Below, one piece after another: positions 16,716-24,718 of a stretch of 25,921 nucleotides of DNA (position 1 is its first letter; each line of letters opens with the position of its first letter). This DNA is from Azoarcus_F sp036734105. Lineage in GTDB: Bacteria; Pseudomonadota; Gammaproteobacteria; Burkholderiales; Rhodocyclaceae. The translations under genes and the position numbers were made by a program. The stretch is taken from contig DAIMZH010000050.1 of NCBI GenBank assembly GCA_036734105.1, positions 1-25,921 on the forward strand. Reading direction: 5' to 3'. The notes beneath the pieces were generated by a model. The model searched no databases and was not told where the DNA came from. It worked only from the letters and a program-made list of their open reading frames with translations.

Positions 16716-18719
16716 ATGACACTCAAAATGGAGAAACCTGCGTCCGTCCCGTCCAGACCATCCAACTGGCCGGTTGCGCTGCCTTACGCCGCGCTGGCGC
16801 TGTTTCTGGTGCTGCTCGGCACACTGATCTGGCTGACACGCAGTCATGATCAGGAAAATCAGCAGACCACGCTGATCCGTGACGTGTTGTGGATGGAGCA
16901 GAATCTGCGCTTCCATTTTGATCGAAACGCAGCCCAACTAGCTGATCTCGCGCCCTTCCTCAACCAAGGGGCGCAGGAACAGAGCGAAGCCAAGATCAGG
17001 CACCTGCTGCGCCCGGAAAGCGGCCTGATTCGTGTCATCTGGCTCAACCGCAGTGGAACACCAATGGGCGCGGCACCGTCGCTGAGCGAGGAACACCTGC
17101 TTCACGAATCAGCCGACAGTGTGCCTGCACACGGCACCTTCCGCCTCGCCCTCAGCGTGGGGCGACCCATCTATAGTCCAGCCTATCAGGTGTATGGCGG
17201 CGATCATCACTTTGAAGTACATATTCCCGTGCCATCTGACAGCGGGCAAGTCGCCGGTGTGGTCGGCGTTTACTCACTGCAAAAGCTCATCAGCCGCGAG
17301 TTGCCATGGTGGTTCTCCGAACGCTACCGGGTCAGCATACTGAACGCCGCCGGTCAGGAAATCGTGGCCAAATCCAAGGTCGCGCCCTTATCGAATGTTT
17401 TGAGCCACAACATTGCCTTCGACCCGCCGGGTCATGGGTTGCTCATCAACATCAGCGCCTACAAGGACGAGGTGCGCTGGGTTCCAGTGCTGTTGACCGC
17501 CTCCATTTTGCTGCTTGGCGGCATCATCGTGTGGAGCATCTGGCAGCTAAGACTGCAACTTGGTCGCAGACAGGCCGCAGAACAAGCCTTGCGAGGTGAG
17601 ATTCTTTTTCGCAAGGCGATGGAAGACTCCCTGATGACTGGTCTGCGCGCTCGCGACCTGGAAGGGCGCATCACCTATGTCAACCCCGCCTTTTGCAGGA
17701 TCACCGGTTTCAGTGCCGATGAACTGATTGGGCACCTGCCACCCATGCCTTACTGGAACCCGGAATACATCGATCGAACGGTTGAAGTGCATGACATGAT
17801 TCTGGCTGGCAACGCGCCTCCGGAAGGAGTCGAATTGCTGTTGCGACGAAAGGACGGGCAGCGCCTTGATGCCATGCTGTTCGAAGCACCGCTGATTGAC
17901 GCCGAGGGCAGGCACACCGGCTGGATGGGCTCCATGATGGACGTCACCGAACGGCGACGTACACGCGATCTGGCCCGACAGCAGGACGAGCGACTCCAAG
18001 CCACGTCAAGGCTGATCACCATGGGCGAGATGGCCTCCACCCTGGCGCACGAACTCAACCAGCCGCTGACCGCCATCAGCAGCTATAGCAGCGGCTGCCT
18101 TAACCGGCTGGAAGATGACGACATCACCTGCGACGAACTACACGAGGTTCACCGCAAAATTACCCGACAAGCGCAACGCGCCGGTGACATCATCCGCCGC
18201 GTACACGATTTTGTGCGTCGCTCAGAGCCCAAACGCGAGTCGCTCAGGTTAAACGCCGTCATCAATGAATCGCTCGCCCTGTTGGAACCAGACGTACGCA
18301 AACGCGGGATGCGGATCGTGACCGAACTTGCCAACAACCTGCCCTGCGTGTGCGCTGACCCGCTGATGATCGAACAAATCGTGGTAAATCTGGTCCGCAA
18401 CGCCATGGACGCCATGGCAGACAACCCGCGACATCAAAAAACCGTTACCGTCCGCACCGCCATCCTGAACGGGCAAATCCATGTTCGGATCGCCGATCAA
18501 GGGCCGGGCATTGACAGCCAAACCGGCAAGCAACTGTTTGAACCCTTTTACACCACCAAACCCGAAGGAATGGGCATGGGTCTGAACATTTGTCGTACCA
18601 TCGCAGAACTTCATCGTGGGCGCCTGAGCTTTGAAGCCTGCGAAGGCGGCGGAACCACTTTCATCCTGTCACTGCCGGCCGACTCCGACTGCCATGATCC
18701 TACAAGTTCACATCATTGA
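16716..18719 (+). CDS. Membrane sensor histidine kinase, DctS/DctB type
   Basis: A 667-residue sensor kinase with transmembrane helices at about residues 20-41 and 255-276. They enclose a ~210-residue periplasmic sensor region of the size seen in DctB/DctS proteins. A PAS domain follows at about 300-415, containing YVNPAFCRITGFSADELIG. The HisKA domain has phospho-acceptor His445 in LAHELNQPL. The ATPase domain has its N box around Asn562 (NLVRNAMDAM), DQGPGID, and the F/G2 region EPFYTTKPEGMGMGLNI. I chose the ATG at 16716 because longer frames run into the divergent dctP gene. The stop overlaps the response regulator start by 26 bases, so they are co-translated partners. C4-dicarboxylate sensing is inferred from architecture and from the neighbouring dctP. 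Confidence 0.9.
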   Translation: MTLKMEKPASVPSRPSNWPVALPYAALALFLVLLGTLIWLTRSHDQENQQTTLIRDVLWMEQNLRFHFDRNAAQLADLAPFLNQGAQEQSEAKIRHLLRPESGLIRVIWLNRSGTPMGAAPSLSEEHLLHESADSVPAHGTFRLALSVGRPIYSPAYQVYGGDHHFEVHIPVPSDSGQVAGVVGVYSLQKLISRELPWWFSERYRVSILNAAGQEIVAKSKVAPLSNVLSHNIAFDPPGHGLLINISAYKDEVRWVPVLLTASILLLGGIIVWSIWQLRLQLGRRQAAEQALRGEILFRKAMEDSLMTGLRARDLEGRITYVNPAFCRITGFSADELIGHLPPMPYWNPEYIDRTVEVHDMILAGNAPPEGVELLLRRKDGQRLDAMLFEAPLIDAEGRHTGWMGSMMDVTERRRTRDLARQQDERLQATSRLITMGEMASTLAHELNQPLTAISSYSSGCLNRLEDDDITCDELHEVHRKITRQAQRAGDIIRRVHDFVRRSEPKRESLRLNAVINESLALLEPDVRKRGMRIVTELANNLPCVCADPLMIEQIVVNLVRNAMDAMADNPRHQKTVTVRTAILNGQIHVRIADQGPGIDSQTGKQLFEPFYTTKPEGMGMGLNICRTIAELHRGRLSFEACEGGGTTFILSLPADSDCHDPTSSHH

Positions 18720-19308
18720 TGACGACGAAGCCATTCGCGACGCCCTCGACTGGTTGTTGCGCTCGCGAAAGCTGGAGGCACGCTGCTGGGACAGCGGTGA
18801 ATCTTTCCTGAGCGCCTGGCAAGCAGACTGGCATGGTTGCATTGTTCTCGACATTCGCATGGAAGGCATGAGCGGGTTGGAGTGCTTTGATGCCCTTCGA
18901 GAGCGTGATTGCACACTGCCAGTTGTCTTCATTACCGGCCATGGTGACGTGCCCATGGCAGTATCCGCCCTCAAGAAAGGCGCCTTCGACTTCATCGAAA
19001 AACCCTTTGACGACAATGAACTGCTGGACATCATCGGACGTGCCCTCGAAACCGACCGGGAGAGGCAGCAGGGGGATAGTGAACGAGAAGACATCCAGCG
19101 CAGGCTCAGCTTGCTCACCCCTCGCGAAGATGAAGTGATGCGCCACATCGTCGGCGGAAAATACAACAAGGTGATTGCCGACGACCTCAACATATCCATG
19201 CGCACCGTCGAAGCCCACCGTGCCAGGATATTCGAGAAAATGGAAGTACGCTCGGCGGTTGAGCTAGTCCAACTGCTGAGAGATGCAGAATCCAGACCCA
19301 GCAGTTGA
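18694..19308 (+). CDS. Response regulator, DctR/FixJ type with LuxR HTH
   Basis: A 204-residue two-component transcription regulator. The receiver domain has the acidic pocket Asp9-Asp11, phospho-acceptor Asp53 in VLDIRMEGMSG, and Lys103 in EKPFDD. The C-terminal LuxR-type helix-turn-helix starts at about 141 (LTPREDEVM) and ends with DDLNISMRTVEAHRARIFEKM. The ATG at 18694 lies inside the kinase gene and gives the usual MILQVHIIDDDE start. It presumably receives phosphate from the overlapping kinase and controls the divergent dctP and/or TRAP genes elsewhere. FixJ-family membership is clear; the exact regulon is inference. Confidence 0.92.
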   Translation: MILQVHIIDDDEAIRDALDWLLRSRKLEARCWDSGESFLSAWQADWHGCIVLDIRMEGMSGLECFDALRERDCTLPVVFITGHGDVPMAVSALKKGAFDFIEKPFDDNELLDIIGRALETDRERQQGDSEREDIQRRLSLLTPREDEVMRHIVGGKYNKVIADDLNISMRTVEAHRARIFEKMEVRSAVELVQLLRDAESRPSS

Positions 19309-19505
19309 GCAACCCGGAGCAACTCCGGCACTCATTCATACCGTTGACCAGCTCCGAACAACTCGATAATCGTCGACAGCGGGCGGATTGCGCCCCGCTA
19401 CCCAGCCACTGGTTGGCACAACCGGGGTTGTCGAGTAAACCCTCAACCGGAACTGCTCAGCTCAATGATCTACATCTGACGCAAATGAAACATCGCAAAA
19501 AGCCG
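19309..19505. other. Convergent intergenic region with small hairpins
   Basis: These 197 bases separate the convergent response-regulator and tilS genes. Inverted repeats are CCGGAG-CAA-CTCCGG (19314-19328), an 8-bp stem with one bulge at 19378-19399, and alternative GGTTG/CAACC pairings at 19411-19430. None is followed by a T-run, so no canonical terminator can be assigned for either gene. No gene is visible. Confidence 0.5.
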
Positions 19506-20891
19506 TCAGCCCAGAAGCTCAGACTCAGTGACCGGGCCAACGCTGTGCAGCCATACCGGCAGCATCCCCGCCTCGTCAGGGCTGCAAACAAAGTCTCCCG
19601 CAACACCCAAGCCGCCTACCCAGGCAGCCTCACCATCCACCTTCAAGACCGGCAGGTTGTCACGCCACCATGGGGGCAGACCCGCGTCCTGACACAGCTT
19701 GCGCAAACTACGGCGCGGTCTTCCCGGACCTGCCCGCAAAGTCAAACCCTCCCACCGCACACTCACACTGACCACCCTGGCCGATTGCAGTTTCACCAGC
19801 GAAACCCCCTCGCCCAAACGGTTTTCAAAGCGCACCACGCCCGTGCCCCAAGGCAGCTCATGCCATCCTTCGCAATCCATATCAGAAGGCAAGCCAACCG
19901 GTACAGGCTCCAACCACAAACGCCCACGATAGACACAACAAGCGGCCTCCCCCATCGGCAAGTGCAGTGGATGATCGACGGCGCTGCGCATCTGACGAAC
20001 ACATTCTTGCAAGCGGCTTCTGGCTGGCGGCGCCAGACCAAGACGCCGGATCTCGCTGCGCAACAGATTAAAAATCCGCGCATCAGGCAACGCAAGCACC
20101 GCCTTGAGTACAAGCCAACCATCGTCATTCGGCCCACAGTTGGCGCGATCGATCTCAGCCAGGCTTTCGAGCAAGGTATCGGCCTCTGCCAGATTGACCG
20201 CTGCGCGACGCAGACAATCCACTGCACCGGCAAAGCCCTCTTCAAGTGGTGGCAGCACCCGGGCACGCAGAAAATTACGCGAAAAACGCAAGTCAGCGTT
20301 GCTCTCGTCCTCAACCCATTGCAAGCCACGCTGTCTTGCATACGCCAGGATATCCTTGCGTCGCACACCCAACAGCGGTCGCAAGCGCGCGACACGGCCA
20401 TTGGCAGGCAAAGTAACGGCCCGCATGCCTGCCAAGCCCCTCACCCCAGCGCCACGCGCCAGGCGAAACAGCACGGTTTCAGCCTGATCATCGGCGTGAT
20501 GCGCAAACAGCATCCAATCAACCGGCAAGCTATCCAGCGCCGCATGCCGCAATCGCCGCGCCGCGGCTTCCAGACCGGCAGGATCGCCGCGTGGCACCAC
20601 AAGCTCAAAGCAGGCACACGGAACGCCGAGCTGCTCGCACAACTGAGTGCAGAAACCGGCCCACTGAGCGGCATTGGCACTGATACCATGATTGACATGG
20701 GCGGCAGTCAACTGAAAGCCCAGATTGCCACGCAAACGGTGGATGACATCCAGCAAAACCACCGAATCCACACCACCACTCAGCGCCACGCAAAGTCGCG
20801 TGTCCGGACCCGCGCAGATTTCAGACAAGGCGTCAGTCGCCGCCTTGAGCAAAGCCCCCTCAGGCAGCGTCCTTGTCCTTGAATCGGCCAT
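19506..20891 (-). CDS. tilS: tRNA(Ile)-lysidine synthetase TilS
   Basis: TilS modifies C34 of the CAU-anticodon tRNA-Ile to lysidine, changing its decoding from AUG to AUA. The 461-residue protein has the PP-loop ATP-binding motif SGGVDS at 38-43, then AAHVNHGIS. The middle region carries HHADDQAETVLFRLARGAGVRGLAGM, and the C-terminal TilS domain includes GRPRRSLRKLCQDAGLPPWWRDNLPVL. It overlaps the accA 3' end by 32 bases, so the two are likely co-transcribed; accA-tilS is a common pairing. Confidence 0.95.
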   Translation of the reverse strand: MADSRTRTLPEGALLKAATDALSEICAGPDTRLCVALSGGVDSVVLLDVIHRLRGNLGFQLTAAHVNHGISANAAQWAGFCTQLCEQLGVPCACFELVVPRGDPAGLEAAARRLRHAALDSLPVDWMLFAHHADDQAETVLFRLARGAGVRGLAGMRAVTLPANGRVARLRPLLGVRRKDILAYARQRGLQWVEDESNADLRFSRNFLRARVLPPLEEGFAGAVDCLRRAAVNLAEADTLLESLAEIDRANCGPNDDGWLVLKAVLALPDARIFNLLRSEIRRLGLAPPARSRLQECVRQMRSAVDHPLHLPMGEAACCVYRGRLWLEPVPVGLPSDMDCEGWHELPWGTGVVRFENRLGEGVSLVKLQSARVVSVSVRWEGLTLRAGPGRPRRSLRKLCQDAGLPPWWRDNLPVLKVDGEAAWVGGLGVAGDFVCSPDEAGMLPVWLHSVGPVTESELLG

Positions 20892-21828
20892 AGCTCATCA
20901 GACGCTGGTAGCGCCTCTCAAGCAACTCCTCTATCGACAAGCCTGACACCAGCCGCAAGCTCTCCTGCAAGGCTTGCTTGAGGTTACTTCCCATTTCTGC
21001 ATGACTACGATGAGCACCACCCACAGGCTCCGGAACAATGGTGTCGATCAGCTCCAGCCCCTTGAGTCGGTCTGCGGTGATCCCCATCGCCTCTGCAGCC
21101 ACCGAAGCCTTGTCTGCGCTTTTCCACAAAATCGAGGCACAGCCCTCCGGCGAAATCACCGAATAAGTGGAGTGCTGCAGCATCATCACCTGATCGGCCA
21201 CTGCAATGGCCAGCGCCCCACCCGAACCGCCTTCACCGATAATGGTGGAAACAATGGGCACCTTGAGCTCTGCCATGACGTAAATATTGTGCCCAATGGC
21301 CTCGGACTGACCGCGCTCCTCGGCACCGATGCCGGGATAAGCCCCCGGCGTATCCACAAAGGTGAACACCGGCAAACCGAACTTTTCGGCCAGCCGCATC
21401 AGGCGCAAGGCCTTGCGATAGCCCTCCGGGCGTGGCATGCCAAAATTGCGCTGAATCTTCTCACGGGTGTCGCGACCTTTTTGATGCCCAATCACCACAC
21501 AGCTTTGCCCGTTGAAGCGTGCCAGCCCACCGACAATCGCCTTGTCGTCGGCAAAGGCACGATCGCCATGCAGTTCTTCAAAGTCCGTGAAGACCAGCTT
21601 GACGTAGTCCAGTGTGTACGGACGCTGCGGATGGCGGGCCACCTGCGCAATCTGCCAAGGCGAGAGCTTGGCGTACAAGTCGCGCGTCAAGGTCTGACAT
21701 TTTTTTTCGAGTCGCTCGATTTCGCTGGATATATCGACAGCAGGGTCATCCTGTACAAAACGCAACTGCTCGATCTTTTCAACCAGATCGGCAATCGGCT
21801 TTTCGAAATCAAGAAAGGAAGTTCTCAT
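20860..21828 (-). CDS. accA: Acetyl-CoA carboxylase carboxyltransferase subunit alpha
   Basis: AccA with AccD forms the carboxyltransferase that makes malonyl-CoA for fatty acid synthesis. The 322-residue protein matches the family length of ~320. It begins MRTSFLDFEKPIADLVEKIEQL and contains the crotonase-fold region FVDTPGAYPGIGAEERGQSEAI and GEGGSGGALAIAVAD. I chose the ATG at 21828 from the family N terminus; its Shine-Dalgarno is weak, and an in-frame ATG at 21846 is an alternative. It is separated from the upstream BI-1-family gene by a terminator and has its own candidate promoter. Confidence 0.96.
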   Translation of the reverse strand: MRTSFLDFEKPIADLVEKIEQLRFVQDDPAVDISSEIERLEKKCQTLTRDLYAKLSPWQIAQVARHPQRPYTLDYVKLVFTDFEELHGDRAFADDKAIVGGLARFNGQSCVVIGHQKGRDTREKIQRNFGMPRPEGYRKALRLMRLAEKFGLPVFTFVDTPGAYPGIGAEERGQSEAIGHNIYVMAELKVPIVSTIIGEGGSGGALAIAVADQVMMLQHSTYSVISPEGCASILWKSADKASVAAEAMGITADRLKGLELIDTIVPEPVGGAHRSHAEMGSNLKQALQESLRLVSGLSIEELLERRYQRLMSYGRFKDKDAA

Positions 21829-21890
21829 GTTTTGCTGACCAGCCATACAAGCATTACCCCGGAACAAGTACGCGTGCGCGCGACAGCGAC

Positions 21891-21921
21891 ATTGTACGCT
21901 CGCACAAGCCAGACGACACAA
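21891..21921 (-). promoter_or_regulatory. Candidate accA-tilS promoter
   Basis: On the minus strand a -10-like TACAAT lies at 21896-21891. A -35-like TTGTGT lies at 21921-21916, with a long 19-base spacer. It is placed immediately after the upstream terminator and about 60 bases before the accA start, as expected for a promoter that restarts transcription. Confidence 0.45.
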
Positions 21922-21942
21922 AAAGGGCGCCCGGAGGCGCCC
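21920..21942 (-). terminator. Rho-independent terminator of the BI-1-family gene
   Basis: A perfect 7-bp GC stem GGGCGCC/GGCGCCC (21925-21931 and 21936-21942) with a 4-base loop is followed on the minus strand by TTTTT. It lies about 23 bases beyond the stop of the BI-1-family gene. Confidence 0.88.
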
Positions 21943-21965
21943 TCGCTAGCAGTATCGCCTGAAGC

Positions 21966-22631
21966 TCAGTCGCTGTTGAACACGCCAAGCAGATGCAGCA
22001 GGCTGGTGAAGAGGTTGTAGATCGACACATACAGCGTGACCGTAGCCATGATGTAATTAGTCTCGCCGCCGTGGATGATGCTGCTGGTCTGATACAGGAT
22101 AAGACCGGACATCAACAGCACGAACATGGCTGACACGGCCAGAGAAAGCGCCGGGATCTGGAAGAAGATCGCACCCAGGCCGCCGATAAAGGCCACCAGA
22201 ATGCCAACCATCAGAAAACCGCCCATGAAGGAGAAATCCTTACGGGTGGTCAGCGCATAACCGGACAGGCCCAGAAAGATGACTGCCGTGCCACCCAGCG
22301 CCTGCATCACAATGGCATGACCATTGGGCAACGACAGATAAGCCGACAGAATCGGCCCGAGGGTGTAACCCATGAAACCGGTCAGCGCAAACACCGCAAA
22401 CAGGCCACCCACACCGTTGCGCAGCTTGGCGGTGAGGAACAGCAAACCAAAGTAGCCCACCAACGTGATGATCAGCCCCGGATGCGGCAACCCAAGCGCC
22501 ATCGACATGCCGGCGACGACCGCCGAAAAAGCCAAGGTCAAAGACAGCAGAATATAGGTGTTGCGAATCACCTTGTTGGTGGACAGAACCGACGCCTCAG
22601 CGCGATTCATGGTCATACTACGGTTTTCCAT
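21966..22631 (-). CDS. Bax inhibitor-1/YccA family membrane protein
   Basis: A 221-residue integral inner-membrane protein with about seven hydrophobic segments, starting near residue 22 after a polar N terminus. It ends in a short tail FTSLLHLLGVFNSD. The spacing of helices and motifs such as GYTLGPILSAYL and TLYVSIYNLF fit the bacterial BI-1 family (YccA/YbhL). E. coli YccA interacts with FtsH and is a slow FtsH substrate; some BI-1 relatives conduct calcium in a pH-dependent way. The ATG at 22631 has a strong AAAGGAG Shine-Dalgarno. It is divergent from an NhaR-type regulator, and a terminator separates it from accA. Confidence 0.9.
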   Translation of the reverse strand: MENRSMTMNRAEASVLSTNKVIRNTYILLSLTLAFSAVVAGMSMALGLPHPGLIITLVGYFGLLFLTAKLRNGVGGLFAVFALTGFMGYTLGPILSAYLSLPNGHAIVMQALGGTAVIFLGLSGYALTTRKDFSFMGGFLMVGILVAFIGGLGAIFFQIPALSLAVSAMFVLLMSGLILYQTSSIIHGGETNYIMATVTLYVSIYNLFTSLLHLLGVFNSD

Positions 22632-22807
22632 ATATCGACTCCTTTGAGTGTTTCCGTGTTTGAGTTACGGAAGCCCATGATGAATGACAGCCCACGATTC
22701 AGGCAATCGGCGCCATAACGCGCCGCACGTAGCCGAATGCTAAGGCTAAGACTGTTCGATAATATACGAGTTCAACGAAATCTTTATCCGCTTTTGTCGA
22801 AGTATTC
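22632..22807. promoter_or_regulatory. Divergent promoter region between the BI-1-family gene and the LysR regulator
   Basis: This 176-base spacer has an AT-rich core at about 22748-22790 with TATA-like hexamers on both strands. A short dyad TCG-N8-CGA (22756-22769) sits inside it. LysR regulators often bind such dyads between divergent genes, but no full T-N11-A box is evident and the exact boxes are uncertain. Confidence 0.4.
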
Positions 22808-23695
22808 ATGCTCAACTACAAACAACTTCACCACTTCTGGAGTGTGGCGCGCGCGGGTGGCATCACCCGCGCCAGCGAGCGCACCGGCCTCGCCCCGCAA
22901 ACACTCAGCGGCCAGATCGCCTCTCTTGAGGCCAGCCTGGGCGCAACCTTGTTCAAGCGCGAAGGCAGACGCCTGGTGCTCACCGAAACGGGCCACACCG
23001 TCCTGGCCTACGCAGAAGAAATCTTTCGCGCTGGCGCCGAGCTTGAAGAGGCCGTCGCCAACCGCAGCAGCGGGCGGGCACTACCCTTTCGCGTAGGCAT
23101 CGCAGATGTCGTGCCCAAGAGCATTGCCTGGTTATTGCTCGCCCCATGCATGAAGCTGAGCGAACCCTTACGCATCAACTGCCGCGAGGACAGTCTGGAA
23201 AGGCTGCTGGGCGAGCTTGCGATACACAAACTCGATCTGGTTCTCGCCGACAGCCCCATGCCACCGCACATGGATGTCCGAGGGCACAGCCAGAAACTCA
23301 TCGAATCACCGGTGGCACTATTCGCCGCACCCACGCTCGCGAAAACACTTTCGTCAGAGAACTTTCCCGCCTGCTTGAAACACGCCCCCTTGCTGCTACC
23401 CGGTCGAGACGCCGCCATACGCCAACCCCTGCTCCACTGGCTGGAACGCCAAGGGCTCAACTTGCGAATCGTCGGCGAGTTTGACGACAGCGCCTTGATG
23501 AAATCCTTTGGTCAAGCCGGCGTCGGCATCTTCCCGGCCCCAGAGCGAATCGCAGAAGAGGTTTGCCAGCAATACCGCGTCCAGCACATCGGTACCGCGT
23601 CCGACCTGCTGGAGAGCTTTTTCGCCATCACGGTAAGTCGACGCACAACCCACCCGGCTACCTTGGCCTGCCTTGCGGGGGCTCAGCCCGGTTGA
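22808..23695 (+). CDS. LysR-family regulator, NhaR type
   Basis: A 295-residue LysR-type transcription regulator. The N-terminal winged helix-turn-helix (about 1-62) reads MLNYKQLHHFWSVARAGGITRASERTGLAPQTLSGQIASLEASLG, close in style to NhaR of E. coli (NYxHLYYFW...TPQTITGQI). The effector-binding domain occupies about 90-290. NhaR activates the Na+/H+ antiporter gene nhaA in response to sodium, but nhaA is not adjacent here. The divergent BI-1-family gene is the nearest candidate target. Confidence 0.87.
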   Translation: MLNYKQLHHFWSVARAGGITRASERTGLAPQTLSGQIASLEASLGATLFKREGRRLVLTETGHTVLAYAEEIFRAGAELEEAVANRSSGRALPFRVGIADVVPKSIAWLLLAPCMKLSEPLRINCREDSLERLLGELAIHKLDLVLADSPMPPHMDVRGHSQKLIESPVALFAAPTLAKTLSSENFPACLKHAPLLLPGRDAAIRQPLLHWLERQGLNLRIVGEFDDSALMKSFGQAGVGIFPAPERIAEEVCQQYRVQHIGTASDLLESFFAITVSRRTTHPATLACLAGAQPG

Positions 23696-23819
23696 GCAGA
23701 CCTTGCAAGCAACAAGGCCACGCCCCTGAAGCGCAGAACAACAAGCCACGCAACACCCTATTTACCATGCTGGTCAGTGCTACCATCGCACATGGAAACG
23801 AACAGCCAGGAGCACAGTC
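23696..23819. other. Intergenic region between the LysR regulator and the DUF29 gene
   Basis: No gene or strong terminator is visible. A small inverted repeat CCTTG-N7-CAAGG lies at about 23700-23716, without a T-run. Confidence 0.3.
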
Positions 23820-24251
23820 GTGCAGAGCTACGAGAAAGACATCAATGCCTGGGCAAATGAGCAGGCACGCTTGCTTCGCGCAGGTCGCTTTGAACTGCTG
23901 GATGTCGAGCACATCGCGGTGGAGATAGAAGACGTGGGCAAAAGCGAACAACGCGAATTAGCCAGTCGTATGGCGGTGTTGATGGCTCACCTGCTTAAGT
24001 GGAAGCATCAGGCAAATCGTCGAGGAGCGAGCTGGGAAAAAACCATCAAGGCCCAGCGAAAGGAAATCAGTTACGCCCTTGATGAGTCACCTAGCCTGGC
24101 TCCGAAGCTCCAGGAACCCCGCTGGCTTGACATGGTTTGGACACGTGCGGTCGCGCAAGCAGTGAGTGAAAGCGGCTTGGACTGTTTCCCTGACGAATGT
24201 CCGTGGGCAATACACGATGAAGTCCTGCACCAAGGCTGGCTTCCGGAATAA
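23820..24251 (+). CDS. DUF29 family protein
   Basis: A 143-residue soluble, largely helical protein with the DUF29 pattern. It begins YEKDINAWANEQARLLRAGRFELLDVEHIAVEIEDVGKSEQRELASRMAVLMAHLLKWKHQ, continues with RRGASWEKTIKAQRKEI, and ends in the characteristic FPDECPWAIHDEVLHQGWLPE. The function of the family is unknown. It starts with GTG, supported by an AGGAG Shine-Dalgarno eight bases upstream. DUF29 genes are often scattered through accessory DNA in many copies, which suits this position next to a toxin-antitoxin pair. Confidence 0.88.
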   Translation: MQSYEKDINAWANEQARLLRAGRFELLDVEHIAVEIEDVGKSEQRELASRMAVLMAHLLKWKHQANRRGASWEKTIKAQRKEISYALDESPSLAPKLQEPRWLDMVWTRAVAQAVSESGLDCFPDECPWAIHDEVLHQGWLPE

Positions 24252-24412
24252 GGCAACGGAGCAACTGATTGGCAGCAAACCTGCAGACCGGGGTTTGCGC
24301 CATTAACAGGCTTCAAGCTCTGGCGGCTTGATCGGCTCACTAACAATGCGTTAATGCAAGACCTGACAACGATTCCGTGACTCCGATTCCGCGATTATTT
24401 CCCTTGCTCGGC
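24252..24412. other. Intergenic region between the DUF29 gene and brnA (convergent)
   Basis: No gene is visible in these 161 bases. A 7-bp inverted repeat GCAAACC/GGTTTGC (24275-24298) follows the DUF29 gene but lacks a T-run, so it is at best a weak terminator. A GATTCCG direct repeat occurs at about 24370-24395. Confidence 0.35.
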
Positions 24413-24718
24413 TTAGGGCTTGCGATGCGTTGAGCGCAACATGGCGTCGCGAAGAATGGCATTCATGCGCGTCTGATAGCCCTTGCCCTGACTCTTGAGC
24501 CAAGCCAGCACGTCCGCATCAATCCGCACCGAAGCATGCGTCTTGACGGGTTTGTAAAACGGGTTGGGCACGGCATTCGCCCAAAAAGTCTCATCCAGGG
24601 GCGGAATGTCGCTGTAATCGATTTCGTTGTCAGGGCGGTCTGCCAGCGCCTTGAGCTCAGCCTCACGTTCTTCGGTCAGCGGCGGCAACTCGCCTTGCTT
24701 ATACTTAACCCTGCTCAT
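24413..24718 (-). CDS. brnA: BrnA-family antitoxin
   Basis: A 101-residue antitoxin of the BrnT/BrnA type II system. BrnA neutralises the BrnT ribonuclease and represses the operon through a ribbon-helix-helix-like C-terminal domain. Here that region is VKTHASVRIDADVLAWLKSQGKGYQTRMNAILRDAML (about 59-95), typical of BrnA. The N-terminal half contains ALADRPDNEIDYSDIPPLDETFWANA, the usual antitoxin arm. The ATG at 24718 was chosen because it gives the family start MSRVKY and overlaps the brnT 3' end by 14 bases; the longer frame runs further into brnT. The toxin-first order is the normal brnTA arrangement. Confidence 0.93.
   Translation of the reverse strand: MSRVKYKQGELPPLTEEREAELKALADRPDNEIDYSDIPPLDETFWANAVPNPFYKPVKTHASVRIDADVLAWLKSQGKGYQTRMNAILRDAMLRSTHRKP

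Noticed and set aside
19480..19540. Possible terminator for tilS around a TTTTT on the minus strand
   Set aside because: The only pairing before the T-run is a 4-bp stem with a very long loop inside the coding sequence.
19305..20882. A 525-codon open frame on the + strand opposite tilS
   Set aside because: It is the antisense shadow of a clearly conserved gene. Its translation is rich in Gln, His, Arg and Thr without domain-like patterns, and there is no ribosome binding site or family resemblance.
20974..22020. A 348-codon open frame on the + strand opposite accA
   Set aside because: It runs antisense through accA, its promoter, a terminator and the end of the BI-1-family gene, which is inconsistent with a real coding sequence.
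24275..24298. GCAAACC/GGTTTGC inverted repeat as a terminator for the DUF29 gene
   Set aside because: The loop is 10 bases and no T-run follows, so evidence for intrinsic termination is too weak.
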